A DNA stretch of 64,000 nucleotides, taken from positions 37,934,543 through 37,998,542 of the forward strand of contig NC_052354.1 of NCBI RefSeq assembly GCF_009727055.1, given 5' to 3'. Shown here piece by piece: positions 1 through 11,355 of the stretch (the stretch's first letter is position 1; each line of letters opens with the position of its first letter). The position numbers and the translations under genes were made by a program. This DNA is from Benincasa hispida. Lineage: Eukaryota > Streptophyta > Magnoliopsida > Cucurbitales > Cucurbitaceae. Below the pieces are notes generated by a model. That model saw only the letters and a list, made by a program, of their open reading frames with translations. It did no database searches and was not told the DNA's origin.

Positions 1-204
1 ACTAATATGGTTTTTTGAGTTTTTGCTTTTAACTTCTCTTTGATTTTTTAATTAAATTTGTAATTGGCTCTTGCTTGATGAGCTTATATGTGTTCCCAAG
101 ATTCTGTAATTTATTTGGAGTCATTAGAGTTGAAATTAAGTTGTAATTGAAGAAACAGGTGAAAAAGGCTGAGTTGCAGATTCCAGTTTATCAGCCTTTC
201 TTCA
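1..204. other. AT-rich left edge, no gene seen
   Basis: No reading frame or recognisable motif is visible. It runs directly into the CGATCG-motif array and is probably part of the same retroelement 5' region, but its own left boundary lies outside the window. Confidence 0.4.
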
Positions 205-800
205 TATCGTCGTTGAGGTTTAGAGATAGACGATCGTTTAGCTTCAGGCATTAAACGATGTGAAGAAAATCAAGACGATCGTGTAGCTTCTGGCATTGAG
301 TGTTGAAGTGTTGTGCGCTAGACGATCGTGTGCCTGTAGGATCTTAACAATGCGTTGTATTGCTATATGATGGCACTACACAATTGTGTAGCTTCGTGTG
401 GGAGCTAAACGATGCATTGAAGAGTTATGCGATAGCACTACACAATCGTTTACCTTTGTACGGCCGCTAAGCGATGCGGCGAGGTGCTATGTAAAAGCAC
501 TATACGATTGCTTACCTTTGTACGCGCGCTCAACGACTAACTTCAGGCGTTTGACGATTGCACTAAGCGATCGTATAATATTTGTTTGAGGCTAAACGAT
601 GGAGATGCACGATAGTGTTAGACACTAAGCGATAATATAACGTTCTCCAACACTAGACGATGACACTATTCGATAGAAGGAAGACACTACACGGTCGTGT
701 AACTTGGTCAGGCACCATGCATTGCTGCTACATGATGAAGCAAACACGAAACGATCAGGCAAACGTATGATGATGGTCGTCAATGCTAAACGATGAGCCT
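205..800 (+). repeat. Degenerate CGATCG-motif tandem array
   Basis: Diverged units of roughly 25-40 bp repeat the core ACGATCGTNTAGC or its relative CTAAACGATG, always in the same orientation. Short reading frames crossing it are by-products of the repeat and use non-ATG starts. The same core recurs in arrays at 30090-30690 (inside a CACTA transposon) and, more weakly, inside 2-kb copia LTRs at 6690-6900 (reverse strand) and 59060-59220. Here it precedes a copia gag, so it may be the transcribed part of a 5' LTR or leader. Confidence 0.7.
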
Positions 801-2372
801 TAGCAAAATATTGAGCATGGAGTGAGAGCTGTCGGTTCAATTGGTTCTCTTGAGGTCCGGTCTTATTCAACCTCAAATGGTTTTTGGCTGGTCTGTTCAA
901 ACAGTTTGGGTCCGGTTCAAGCTATTTGGGTTTTTTTTGGAGTGGTACAAGCGGTCCAGAAGTGGTTCAAAAGCTATTTTATAATTATTAGGTTTTTGTT
1001 TGCTTGTTTATGCCAAAACTAAAACCGTATCAGTTAGTGTTTAATCATCTATGCATGTGATGTATGTAATAATTAAATAAATCTTGTTTGTGCATACAGT
1101 ATGCCATGTAGATTTCCCACCGTAGGAAGCATGTTACATGCGTATAAAGTATGTTATAAAATGTTATAATATATAGTATGCGTGTTAGGTTTCTTTATTT
1201 AATATAATAGTTATATTAGATATTGAATGCCTTTGTTGTTTGTTATGGATGTTTAGCATGTCTAAAATTTTGTAAGCTGTTATAAAATTGGGTTAGATAT
1301 TTAAAATCCATAACGAAGAACAGCTGCATACTCACTTAGGTTAACTACTCATTTTAATAGTTAAAATAAGTTGTTAAACATGTAAAACTCGGGTTACAAA
1401 CTCAACTGGTAGATAATCGTATCGAAGGCTGGGGGTACTTAAGTTGACAGTCTATGGAACACCTCCTACCTAGGGATTATGGCTGAATTATTGAGCGTTG
1501 GTAACCGATTTTATGAGCAGATATGAGTGGTGTGAGGTAATAAAATGGTTTATCACCTAAACATCGTAGGTTTAAATCGATTTATAACTGTTATACTTGG
1601 AAAAACCACCTAGACTTAGCGTTGTTTCAATTAGCTGTAAAAAACCTAAGTATAAATTTACCCAAACATATAGAACACTTTAGTGGGAGATTAAAGGTTA
1701 TTAGCTCTCATGTCCTTAAGAGTTCACACCGTGAGATCCATGCTCGGCTTCGTGTCGCTTTTACCGTGACTTCCCCATTCGGAAAGTGTTTGCATGGGTC
1801 AATAACAAGGTGAATGAATGAAGTAGTTCATGTAAGTGGGTGAAGGAAATATGTCAACATTGTCCTATGGTCTCCTTCATTAGTTTGAACCTTAAGAGTC
1901 CTATGTTGAGCCTGCTATCATTTCTAGGCGGCATTAACTAGTCATTAACCACGACGATCACCTCGAAAGGTTATAACATAAGATTCGAAACAACCCAGGC
2001 TTCAATAAAATGAATAGGGTCTTTTAGTTCCATCATAGGTATTGTCTTCTATTTCGGAGGCATATTCATACTGTTCTACAAGATCTCAAAATGGCGGGTC
2101 TACACTTACAAGAATTACTAATTGTTAGTAAAGATCTTGACCTAAAATGATAAATAAATGACTATCGAAATATGAGTTATTATGGAGATAGTATTTGGTC
2201 AAGAATTGTCTTACTTTGTTGAAGGAATTCTTGACCCCTCGGTAGCAATTGTTCTAAATCACTAAATTATTGTTGCAAATAAATAATGGCTATGGGTACA
2301 TTATTATTACTTTGCTAAAACTTGATTGGATATAAAAACAATTCACTTATAGAATTTGTTTATAATTTCATA
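801..2372 (+). other. Retroelement leader-like region upstream of copia gag
   Basis: About 1.5 kb without a credible coding frame. The last 200 bases (about 2150-2372) resemble the 5' untranslated leader of the minus-strand copia element at 25473-25690: both contain a phrase on the pattern TTGGTCAAGAA...GAAGGAATTCTTGA and both run into a gag starting M-S-[SN]-x-I-I-Q-L-L. I therefore read this as the leader of the copia derivative below. No primer-binding site (TGGTATCAGAGC) or 5' LTR border was found, so the true 5' end may lie left of the window or be degraded. Confidence 0.45.
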
Positions 2373-3215
2373 ATGATGAGTTCAATAATACAATTGTTGG
2401 CATCAGATAAATTGATCGGGGATAATTATGTGACCTGGAAATCAAATTTGAACACAATACTTGTGATAGACGATTTACGGTTTGTCTTAACAGAGGAATG
2501 TCCTCTCATTCCAAGCTCTAATACAACCCGAACAGTTCGGGAAGCGTTTGATAGATGGATTAGGGTGAATTATAGAACCCGTGCTTATATCATCACCAGC
2601 TTATCTGATGTTTCGGTGAAAAAACATGAGGATATAAGTACTGCCAAAGAGATTAGGGAATCTCTACAAGGGATGTTTGGACAACCATCCTTCATACTGA
2701 GGCATGATGCCATCAGGTATGTTTACAATAGTCGCATGAAAGAGGGGACCTTTGTTCGTGAACATGTCTTAGACATGATGGTCCACTTTAATGTGACAAA
2801 AGTAAATGACGCCGTTGTAGACGAGAGAAGTCAAGTTAGTTTTATTCTAGAATCTCTTCTGAAGAGTTTTATGTAATTCTATACAAATGCATTGATGAAT
2901 AAAATTGAATACAACTTGACTACTTTGCTGAATGAGCTACAAGCTTACAAGACTATGTTGAGAACTAAGGGTCTGGAATCAGAAGTAAATATTACAACTG
3001 CTGAAAATAGTGGAACGTCCTCCAAGCCTCATGGTTCTTCCACTTAACATAGTAAGAGTATTCCTACGAAGAAGGACAACGGGAAAGGGAAGAAGAAACC
3101 TGCTGGCAAGAAAAGCAAGAAAAACGCTGCAGACAAAGGGAAGCGTTTCCACTACAACGAAATAGGGCACTGGAAGAGAAATTGCCCTCAGTATCTTGCC
3201 GAGAAGAGAGAGTAG
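2373..3215 (+). pseudogene. Ty1/copia gag pseudogene, gag-only derivative
   Basis: The frame starts at paired ATGs (2373/2376) with MMSSIIQLLASDKLIGDNY and keeps one frame for about 280 codons, interrupted by TAA at 2874-2876 and TAA at 3045-3047, ending at TAG 3213-3215. Features seen in order are the N-terminal copia Gag fold (W-x3-L-x-T-I-L), the LLKSF/LTTLLNELQ region, a Lys/Gly-rich linker and a zinc-knuckle position near 3139-3180. In that knuckle the first two cysteines are Arg and Tyr (GKRFHYNEIGHWKRNC), whereas the related minus-strand copy keeps CFHCREVGHWKRNC. RNA packaging by this Gag is therefore unlikely. Protease, integrase and RT do not follow. A reading frame can be extended upstream only from a TTG, so 2373 is preferred as start. 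Confidence 0.85.
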
Positions 3216-3882
3216 AAAGCTAAATAGGCAACTTAGTTCCTGAGGACAGCTTACTCATCTTGACCAGTGGGAGATGTTGCTACTTGATGATAATATTACT
3301 TGCTTGTGTTATCATGTAAAGAACATAATGTATATATTTTTTTTGTTGTAAATGAAATCTTCATTATCAAAAAATATGTTCGTTCTATCTCATAGCAACT
3401 TCTGTTAAGAATCAAATTGTTAAAAGCCATATGCAAATATTCAGATATTTAAACGACTAAGATCAAAGTATAATAAGTTTAAATGATTTCTAGATCTGAT
3501 TGTTAACAAGAGTTGTTAAGACAGGTCAGACGCGTCTTACTCAAAGAGTTGAGAGTACCTCAATGTAGTAGGAGGAAAGTGTGCTTCCTGGTCATTATTG
3601 AGAATAAGATGTATTCCCATATAGTTTAATAAAAAGCCTATTATACACTAACATGTTTACAATGATTCTCACGACTAAAGTGTCTGAGAATCACCTAGTA
3701 ATACTAGGAATACCAGGTTAATAACCTAGGGCAAGTGGGAAAAATATAAGGTATGGGATACCGAATGGTAAACCATGGGTATGAGATGCCCTAGTTTATT
3801 GTATTCTCTATAAACTTTAGAAACCTAGTCTTATATATTGGATATATAAGTTACCACTGGAGTTTTAGTCCAAGTGAGAGTT
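3216..3882 (+). other. Internal tail of the copia derivative with polypurine tract
   Basis: No pol-like translation is visible in any frame. The stretch contains GGGCAAGTGGGAAAAAT near 3735 and ends with CAAGTGAGAGTT immediately before the LTR. These match the tails of the other family-A copia copies (8775-8874 and 60330-60465). The element thus joins a gag directly to the post-RNase H tail, meaning all of pol is missing. Confidence 0.6.
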
Positions 3883-5627
3883 TGTTGGGTTTTATGTCCT
3901 AAAACTCATGGTTTGTAAAGAATAGCATGTGGATTGCTTATTAGAAATGCAATAAACCTAAAAAAATGATCTATACTATATCAATAAGTTTGGGTGCCTT
4001 ATCCCGGTAACACTATTGGATGTGGCCTACTCTATAGTTGTTACAAAGAGTTGTAAAGTGTTACAAATGAAGCAATCCTAATTTGTACATGTTATGACAT
4101 GAGGAGTGGGGGCGTCCTGTGCAAATGAGTTTTGTATAAGATCAAACCACGAAATCAGTCACTCTAACTTTATAACGCTGTTTACTATTTAAGATTGACT
4201 ATTTCAAAGCGATGACCTAGATAACTTGACCTTAATCCTGAGCTAACTATGAACTCCTGTTTGTTCGGGATTACCCTTTGATCTGCAAATGATGAGAGTA
4301 GTCCAAGAACAATGCTCAATAAGCCTTCCATTTTGGGGATAAGACTGGATGAATAGCTAGGGACATAGCTCTACAAGATGGAATTCACTCTTACCTAATT
4401 AGGGTTAGTAGAGAGGTTGTTCCCTTTAAGTTCTGATTCTGGATCTTGAACAAAAGGTCTCACCCTCTCGTTGGCCCGAGATGGATTTGATTTATTGATT
4501 GAATCACAAATCAATAGTTCATTAGAGGATCAGTGAGACTTAAAGAATAAGAGGTAATTTCGGGGGTAAAACAGAGATTCAACCCAGCCATTATTACGAA
4601 CAACCTGTGAAGGATTAACTTACTAATCCTGGTTATATCGAGTGGACATTATATATCTATAGTGAGGGGAGTTCAACTATGGGTTTTAGTGGAGTGACTC
4701 ATTAGTTAACGAATGGGAGTTAATTCGGTCTAATGAGTTTAGCCAATTAATCTCGGATCGTTAGAGCCCATGATCTGTAGGTCCGCAAGGTCCCCCTACT
4801 AGCTCGTAAATGGATTAGCTTTAAAGTAGCGGGATAAATTAATTTGAAATGTTCAAATTAGAATTAAATGAAATTGGAAAATCAAAACTTAAATATGATT
4901 TAAATAAATGAAGATGGAATTGTGTAAAATTAATTTAATATTTGATATTAAATTAACTAAAATTATTTAAATTGTTTAAATAATTACTTATTAATTTTAT
5001 TAAGAAAATTAATTTATTAAATTAATTTTGTAAAATTAATGATATTTTCAATTTTATAACAAAATTGATTTTCGAAATCGATTTTGAAAAATTTAAAAAA
5101 AAAGAAAAAGAAAAAAGAAAAACACAAAAGGGAATTTGGCATTTTCCATCATCATCTTCAAGTAGCTCACCCATAACCCACCATCTTAGTCTTCAATTAC
5201 TCCAAGCATGAGTTGCATCTCATGCAACCAATCTCATTGCATGATGGTATGCAATATATTGAAGAGATTGGAGTAAATTTGAGGCAATGCAACCAATAGC
5301 ATTTTACTGAAAATTCGGGTTGAAGAAGGAGTTCTACAAGTGGGTTGCTGTTGTGAGTACCTCTCCAAGTTCCCTTGATTCTAGCTCATTTTGAGTCCCA
5401 CAACTCAATCTAGAGCACCAAAAGGATAGTAGGGAAGATCTTGAAATGGTCTACAACAAAATTCAGAGAGATTTGTAGCTGGATTCAAGCTTTTAAGAAG
5501 TTCTACAAAGGTATGACTTGAAACCCAATTATTTATGCTAAAGCATGCTTCTGTTTCTGCCAAAATTAATGAATTAGAGTGCTTATGGATCCTCTTCGCT
5601 TCCATTGCTTGATGATACGTTCCAACA
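3883..5627 (+). repeat. 3' LTR of copia derivative (family A)
   Basis: It begins TGTTGGGTTTTATG right after a polypurine tract and ends TTCCAACA, about 1745 bp. Its order of blocks matches the other family-A LTRs at 60466-62228 (plus), 19573-21365 and 25692-27238 (minus): a phrase on the pattern ATGAGxxGTGGGGGCGTCC, a block announcing a PPT-like ACTATGG, an AT-rich stretch near 4860-5110, and a terminal stretch with AAAGGTATG and AATTAGAGTGCTTA. From the shared AGAGTGCTTA to the end, this copy and the 60466 copy have exactly the same length (42 bp), which fixes the 3' border. The 5' partner LTR is not in the window. Confidence 0.8.
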
Positions 5628-5659
5628 AGTTGATAATTATTTATCATCTTTTCTTACTA

Positions 5660-6060
5660 GATTTACAATCATGGATGCACAAGATTAGATTATCCAAAGA
5701 TTATGAATTGGGTGTGGAAAACTTCATAAAATTTGGATTTTCTAATAAAAATAGCTCCTATATTCGTTGTTCTTGTTTGAAATGTGGGAATTGTGAAAAG
5801 CATAGTAGTAAGGATATTAGAGATCGTTTATATGTCAATGGGATTGATGAAAGAAAAACTTCCTAACTCATTATTTTATGGAGAATCTTCTAAGTTTGAC
5901 ACCCATATGTATGAGGAGATTGATGTTGGAAGTTTAAAGAAATGGTTGAAGTTGCTCATGAGGAATATTCAAGAGATCCGAATGGATTTGAGTAGTTGCT
6001 TAATGATGTTGAAAAACCATTATATGAAGGGTGCAAAAAATACACTAAGTTTTCACTTCT
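5660..6060 (+). pseudogene. CACTA transposase N-terminal fragment (transposase-associated domain)
   Basis: Translation gives NFIKFGF, then SYIRCSCLKCGNCEKH and the phrase DIRDRLYVNGID, which is the pattern of the cysteine-rich transposase-associated domain found at the N-terminus of plant En/Spm (CACTA) TNP2-type proteins. A second frame continues with YEEIDVGSL and later residues resembling the same protein, so at least one frameshift and a stop (TAA, 5864-5866) break it. It starts about 30 bp after the end of the copia LTR and is cut off before the catalytic region. It is a relic; the rest of its transposon is not visible next to it. Confidence 0.65.
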
Positions 6061-6086
6061 AAGACATCTCAAGAAGTTGAGGAAAT

Positions 6087-6248
6087 GAAAATAATTCGAT
6101 ATGCATCAGCAGTTGGGAGCTTGATGTACGCTATATTGTGTACATGTCCTGACATATGCTTTGCAATTGGAATCGTCAATAGGTTCCAATCTAACCCGGA
6201 GCATAGTTACTAGACGACTGTTAAAAACATCCTCAAGTATCTCAAGAG
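6087..6248 (+). pseudogene. Copia RT/RNase H fragment, left of a solo LTR
   Basis: The translation reads IRYASAVGSLMYAILC, then PDICFAIGIV.RFQSNP and KNILKYLK, the connection between reverse transcriptase and RNase H of family-A copia elements (compare 22070-22180 on the minus strand). One stop (TAG where Trp is expected) lies near 6211. The protein is broken off by the solo LTR at 6249-8257 and resumes at about 8263 with the next residues of the same domain. The upstream RT and integrase are missing. Confidence 0.8.
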
Positions 6249-8257
6249 TGAAGGAAATCAACATGAGGATTTCCATGAGCAGTGGAATGATCGTTCTAAA
6301 TTCCATTCGAAATTGAACATAAATAATCATAGTCAAGAAATGGAAACTTACAGATCATGCACAATACGAAATTACAATATGCTTTCAGAATAGAACAAAG
6401 GAAATATTATACATACCTTTGAAAACTCATGCTTCAAACTCCCTTGATCATGAATGCTCGATCAGTCTGCAAGACAACACCACACAGATGCTCGAACACT
6501 ACGATCGTAACATAACACGATCAATAACGAGCACGAACTCAATGATCTCCAACATCATGAACCCAACAAATGACCTCCAAAACCTCAAACTCAGTCGAGT
6601 TGGGTGAGGACACCACCACAATGGCTACCTTGGTATTCTCGATGTGAGAATCCCAAAGTGTGGGCTCTGGTGGACTTGGTTAGAGGAAGAGACTAGAGGA
6701 GTTACAATCGTATAGACCATTGGGCAAGTGGGAGATTAGATAAGTCTATCGTATAGACGAATTCTCAATCGTTTAGAAGAAGGCAAACTATCGTATAGCA
6801 AAAGGCCAACGATCGTTTAGCTATAACTAGTTGAGTGAACTATTGTATAGTGTCACTCCCCGATCGTTTAGTCTCTCTTTCATCTATCGTTTAGTGAATT
6901 CAATTCACTTGACAACAATTCCGTGAGTTTTTCCGAGAATAGCAACTCTTGTAAAATCTTACTAAATTTAGGAAAACCTTTTTCTTTTTATCTCACAGTT
7001 ACCATGAAAACCACCAATAACCTCCTACTCAATTGGTTATTAGAGAAAAGAAATAATTATCCAATAATTAATATTATTATAAATATCTATGATAACCAAT
7101 TTACCATACTATATTTATAACCTATAGTTTTAATATTTTATCTCATGAAACACATAAATCATAGCTCTTTTTCTATTTTATGGTACTTAATGTATATCTC
7201 ATTTACATTAATCCTCCACTTTATGTATCTCATACATCACACCGATCATATCATAAATAATCGAATTACCTCTTGTCAACTTGAACCTTTCAAATAAACT
7301 CCAAGAACTGATTCTTAACTTGAATCCATTGAGAATCAACTAATCCGTTAACTACCAGTCACTCCACTAAAGATCGACAGCTGCACCCTCCTTACTACAG
7401 ATATATTTTGTGTCCATATCAACTAATCAACAGTACGATAACCCGTCACAAATCGCTCATAAGTACAGTTCGGCCAATAATCGTTATGCCCCTGTGGTTA
7501 CATTGAACTCCTTAAGTACCACTGATGCTTCTAATGAACATAAGTCATAGTCCTACTATGACTGAGTCATCTCTTCCAAAGAGAAGCTGTGGCCACTATG
7601 TTAAAGATCCAAAATCAGCCCTTAAGGGAGCAATCTATCTACTTACCTCTGCTTCGGGGAAGGAGTGAATTCCATCTTATGTAGCTGAGTTTCCAGCTCC
7701 CAAATCAGACAAATCCCTAAAAAGATAGGCATGTTGAGTTGGCAATCTGGTCGCTCTCACCCATACTCATCAAAGGACCGCCCTCAAAGGCAGAAGTTCC
7801 CAAAACACTCAACATTAAGGTCATGTCACCTATGGTCGTTTAGGTGGGATGTAAGTCTCAAGTATCAACGGCGTTATATAAAGAGACTAGTCGTCTCGTG
7901 GCCCGGTCTTATATAAACTCTTTATGTAGGACACCCCCGCTCGCATGTCTCCACATGAATGATCAGGATCAACCATCTGTAGTAGTTCACAACACTTGTA
8001 AACCTCTACAAAGTGGGCCATATCCGTAGTATCACGAGGATCATGTATCCCTCCTTAATCCTTATACTACAGACCTTTTTAGATTATCACTTAAGGCATG
8101 ATCCACTTGTATATCTCATAATTTTACATACAATAACCATAGGGCTTTGTTTATTGAATATGAGTAAATACCAAAAATAACTCTTATTTTATTCATAACA
8201 ATGTGTATAGTTTACAAACTGCAAGACTCTGGGAGAATTAGGACACCAATCCCAACT
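6249..8257 (-). repeat. Solo LTR, copia family B, reverse orientation
   Basis: On the minus strand it begins near 8257 with the pattern xGTTGGGATTGGTGTCC and ends at 6249 with CCTTCA, 2009 bp, the same size and ends as the forward solo LTR at 57569-59584. It carries weak CGATCG/CTATCGTTTAG repeats at 6690-6900 in the position equivalent to 59060-59220. Flanking 5-mers are AAGAG (6244-6248) and AGGAG (8258-8262), one mismatch apart, consistent with a target-site duplication. It interrupts a copia RNase H frame that continues on both sides. No internal domain is present, hence a solo LTR left by LTR-LTR recombination. Confidence 0.8.
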
Positions 8258-8874
8258 AGGAGAGCGAGGAACTGTATGCTTGTGTCTGGACCTAAGGATT
8301 TGATCCTTACAGGATACACTGATTCTGATTTTCAGACTGCCATAGATTCTAGGAAATCTACCTCAGGATCAGTTTTCACTCTTAATAGAGGAGCTATAGT
8401 ATGAAGAAGCATTAAAGAAAGTTGTATAGCCGACTCCCGATGGATGTGGAATATGTAGCTACATGCGAAGCAAGCTAAAGAAGCAGTGTGGCTCCAATAT
8501 TTCCTGACAGATTTGGAAGTCGTTCCAAATATGCACATGCCTATTACTCTATATTGTGACAATAGTGGTGCAGTTGCTAATTCCAAGGAACCTAGAAGTC
8601 ACAAACGTTGAAAACATATCGAAAGAAAGTACCATCTGATCAGAGAGATTGTACATTGAGGAGACGTGATAGTCACGCAGATAGTCTCAAAAGACAATTT
8701 TGCTAATCTGTTTACGAACGCCCTCTCAGCTAAAGTGTTCGAGGGCCATCTTGTTGGACTAGGATTACGAGCATAACCTAGGGCAAGTGGGAGAATATCA
8801 AAGTGTATTTTGGATGCTCTAGTTTACTCTTTTTATTTGTTTATCTCAGTGGAGTGTTAGTCCAAGTGGGAGAT
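8258..8874 (+). pseudogene. Copia RNase H fragment and tail, right of the solo LTR
   Basis: Resumes the RNase H interrupted at 6248: residues RNCMLVSGPKDLILTGYTDSDF, then DSRKSTSGS, and later PNMHMPITLYCDNSGAVANS and HLIREIVH. The catalytic Asp pattern YTDSD is visible. It is broken by a stop at 8401-8403 (Trp to TGA), a frameshift near 8430-8480 and other stops. The tail from about 8770 holds GGGCAAGTGGGAG, and a polypurine tract AAGTGGGAGAT (about 8864-8874) directly precedes the LTR. Confidence 0.8.
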
Positions 8875-9221
8875 TGTTGGGAATGGCCTAAAATCGCACT
8901 TTGTAAATGTTGTTAACATATTCTATTTATCAGTAAAAATGTTGTTGGGTTTTTATTTAATATATTACTATTGATATTGCATCCTTCTGTGAAAATCCAA
9001 TAAACGAATCCGTGGCTACAATATGAATACTTTAACTTTATGTGGTGACATAAAAATGGATCATGTTTTAGTGGGTAGCATAAATGGTCTATAAGTATAC
9101 GGATGAGATTGGGTATCTCATCCTGGTGACACTATTGGATGCGGCCTATTTTGTATATTGATACAAATGATGTGATCCAAAATTCATTCATGTAGAGACA
9201 TGTGAGTGGGGGCATCTTATG
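8875..9221 (+). repeat. 5' portion of a copia 3' LTR, interrupted
   Basis: Begins TGTTGGGAATGGCC immediately after the polypurine tract of the preceding copia remnant and follows the family-A/B LTR block order as far as GTGGGGGCATC. At 9222 it switches to a CACTA terminus. Related LTR sequence reappears at 10036-10265 and again at 10266-11355, so the original LTR has been broken up. Confidence 0.7.
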
Positions 9222-9560
9222 CACTACTACAAAAAGAGTATTTCTTGAGGTTATTTAAATGTCAAGAATGACTTTTCTTGATGTTTTTAAAAACATCAAG
9301 GAAGCCAGTGCCCAGAATGTCAATTTTCTTGACGTTTTAAAAACATCATGAAAAGTGATACTTGACATTTAAAAAAGTCAAGAAACATAGGCACTTGACA
9401 TGTTTGAAATGTCAAGAATATATGCATTCTTGATAAGGAAAAAACATCAAGAAATTTTGTGAATTGACATTTAAAAAATGTCAAGAAACAGAAACACTTG
9501 ACATTTTTTAAATGTCAAGAATATGGGCATTCTTGACAAGAAAAATTGTGGGTTTTGTGA
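9222..9560 (+). mobile_element. CACTA transposon terminus with subterminal repeats (TGTCAAGAA type)
   Basis: Starts CACTACTACAAAAAG, a canonical CACTA terminal inverted repeat, followed by about a dozen copies of TGTCAAGAA or its complement TTCTTGACA in head-to-head pairs, giving many small foldbacks. Such subterminal arrays are typical transposase-binding regions of CACTA elements. No matching right terminus (ending TAGTAGTG) is found before the LTR sequence resumes near 10036, so this is a truncated end. Confidence 0.7.
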
Positions 9561-10035
9561 GGAAGAAGATGAGAGTGTGTTGAAGCTGAAAATATGATTT
9601 TATGCAACTCATCTTCTTCCTCGCAGGAATACTCTCAATGTCAATTATTATCCTTCTTCAACATGCAAGCATTTCAGATGCAAGAATACTCTCAATGTCA
9701 ATCAATTTGAGTGGTGGAACTCGAATTTGAGTGAATTTATTAAGTTAGAAACATAAAAAAAAGGTTCTAAGTGGGTTTTTCCCAGAATTGAACTTAGTAG
9801 AAGGTGTTCGTTTTTGGTTAACATACAAATCCCATCAATTCTTCAAGTAGGTGCTGGCATGGTGGTTGATCTGAAGTGCTTGCATGTTGAAGATGGATAA
9901 TAATTGACATTAAGAGTGTGTTGAAGCCGAAAATATGATTTTCTACAACTCATCTTCTTCCTCACAAAACAAGTGCTTGTATGTTGAAGAAGGATAATAA
10001 TTGACATTGAGAGTATTTTCAGCTTCAACAAAATC
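9561..10035. repeat. Inverted and direct repeat cluster of unknown origin
   Basis: A block of about 41 bp occurs once inverted (9631-9671) and twice forward (9878-9917 and 9974-10014). A second block with GAGTGTGTTGAAGC is directly repeated (about 9571-9624 and 9913-9966). GAGGAAGAAGATGAG at 9559-9573 pairs with its complement at 9608-9622. No credible reading frame. It may be the interior of the truncated CACTA element or a separate foldback element. Confidence 0.5.
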
Positions 10036-10265
10036 TCAAATTCAAGACTGAAAATAGTAGAGAAGATCACTTGGTGGTTCACTATCGATTTAGAGCTGAA
10101 TTCGAGTGAAGAGCAGCTTGGATTCGGAAGAATTCGTCAAAGGTATGTTTATGTGAAAGCCACTTACATTTTAATGCAAAAGCATGCTTTTAGAACTCAA
10201 ATTAAATGTAAATTGAGTGCTTATTAATTCTGTTTGCTTCCGTTGCATGCTAGTATATCCTTTCA
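10036..10265 (+). repeat. 3' end fragment of a copia LTR
   Basis: Contains the LTR-end landmarks AGAGAAGATC, GCTGAATTCG and AAAGGTATG, found in the same order at 62030-62115, and ends ATCCTTTCA. It lies between the inverted-repeat cluster and another LTR piece. Confidence 0.6.
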
Positions 10266-11355
10266 AGAAATATATATGTAGTACGGAGAGTGCAACTGTC
10301 GATCTTTAGTGGAGTGCCCGACAGTTAATGGATGATGATTAATGTAATTAAAGAGTTTAATTAATTATTCACAAAACGTTGGACCTTCAAACTACAGATC
10401 TATGAGGTCCCCTTGGTAGCTCAATAGGATTTAGTTGAGAATCACTTTTTGGATTAATTTGAATTGTTTAAATTAATAGAGAGATTTAATTATATATGAT
10501 ATAATTAAATTGTTTCAATTATATGTGATATAATTGTCATAATGTATTTGATATTTGAATGAGATTAATGGGAGGAAATAAATATTTGAATGAGATTCAA
10601 ATATAATTTCTATGAATGAGATTCATAGTTGTTAAATCTAATATAAATAAGATTTATATTAAATTTCATATTAAAAAGAAAAGAAACTATGATTTATATT
10701 GTATGTGATACAATATTAAAACTATAGGTTAAATATTATATTTGATATAACATATAGTTTAATATATTTATATATATATTATATATATATTAATATATAA
10801 GTTAGTTATCATATTTATATTTATATTATTATTATTATTATTTGAATAATATGGAAGGGAGTTGCCCATCTTTTCTCTCTACCCACATTAGTGGGTGGTG
10901 GTTATCTTTTATGGCAAGATGAATAAAAGAAAAATGGTTTTTCTTCTTCCTCTGTTTTGCCATTGTGTTGATAGAGAAAAAGAAAAGACAAAAGAGTTAT
11001 GGGTCTTCTTCTTCTTCCTCCACCTTAAAGTTTTCCTCCTAACCAAAATAGTCAGAACCCACCATTCCTTGGTTCTAACCCTGAGAATGCAGAGCTTTTA
11101 TTGTGGTTGTGTCCTAGTTTTTATTCGAGATTAATTATTGAAGAAGGTCTTCAAAAGGTTCATGACTATTCGAGGGAAATTCATGAAGAAAATGTTCTTC
11201 AAAGGTAATATTTCTTGAACTTTTTTCTTGTAAAAGAATGCTGTAATTTAATTTAAATCTATATCTATTTGTATATTTACTGTAAACTTTGTATTCAATA
11301 ATTTTTGAAATTTTGTCGATCTTCTCTCAAGGTTTTCATCATACGAGTTCCTTCA
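10266..11355 (+). repeat. Second LTR fragment, family-B-like 3' half
   Basis: Starts abruptly in LTR-middle sequence (a stretch with GGAGAGTGCAACTGTCG, matching about 58488-58506 in the 57569-59584 LTR) and runs to a family-B end, GTTCCTTCA, at 11355. A very AT-rich stretch with TAATATATA runs fills 10480-10850. Together with 8875-9221 it would make one LTR lacking several hundred bases in the middle; the pieces between are insertions or rearrangements. Confidence 0.6.

Noticed and set aside
398..1022. Short frames on both strands in the left CGATCG array
   Set aside because: Produced by the repeat and its flank; non-ATG starts and no domain.
9222..10265. Complete CACTA element between 9222 and 10265
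   Set aside because: The right side ends in LTR sequence (TCCTTTCA), not in a TAGTAGTG terminus, and no 3-bp duplication is seen.
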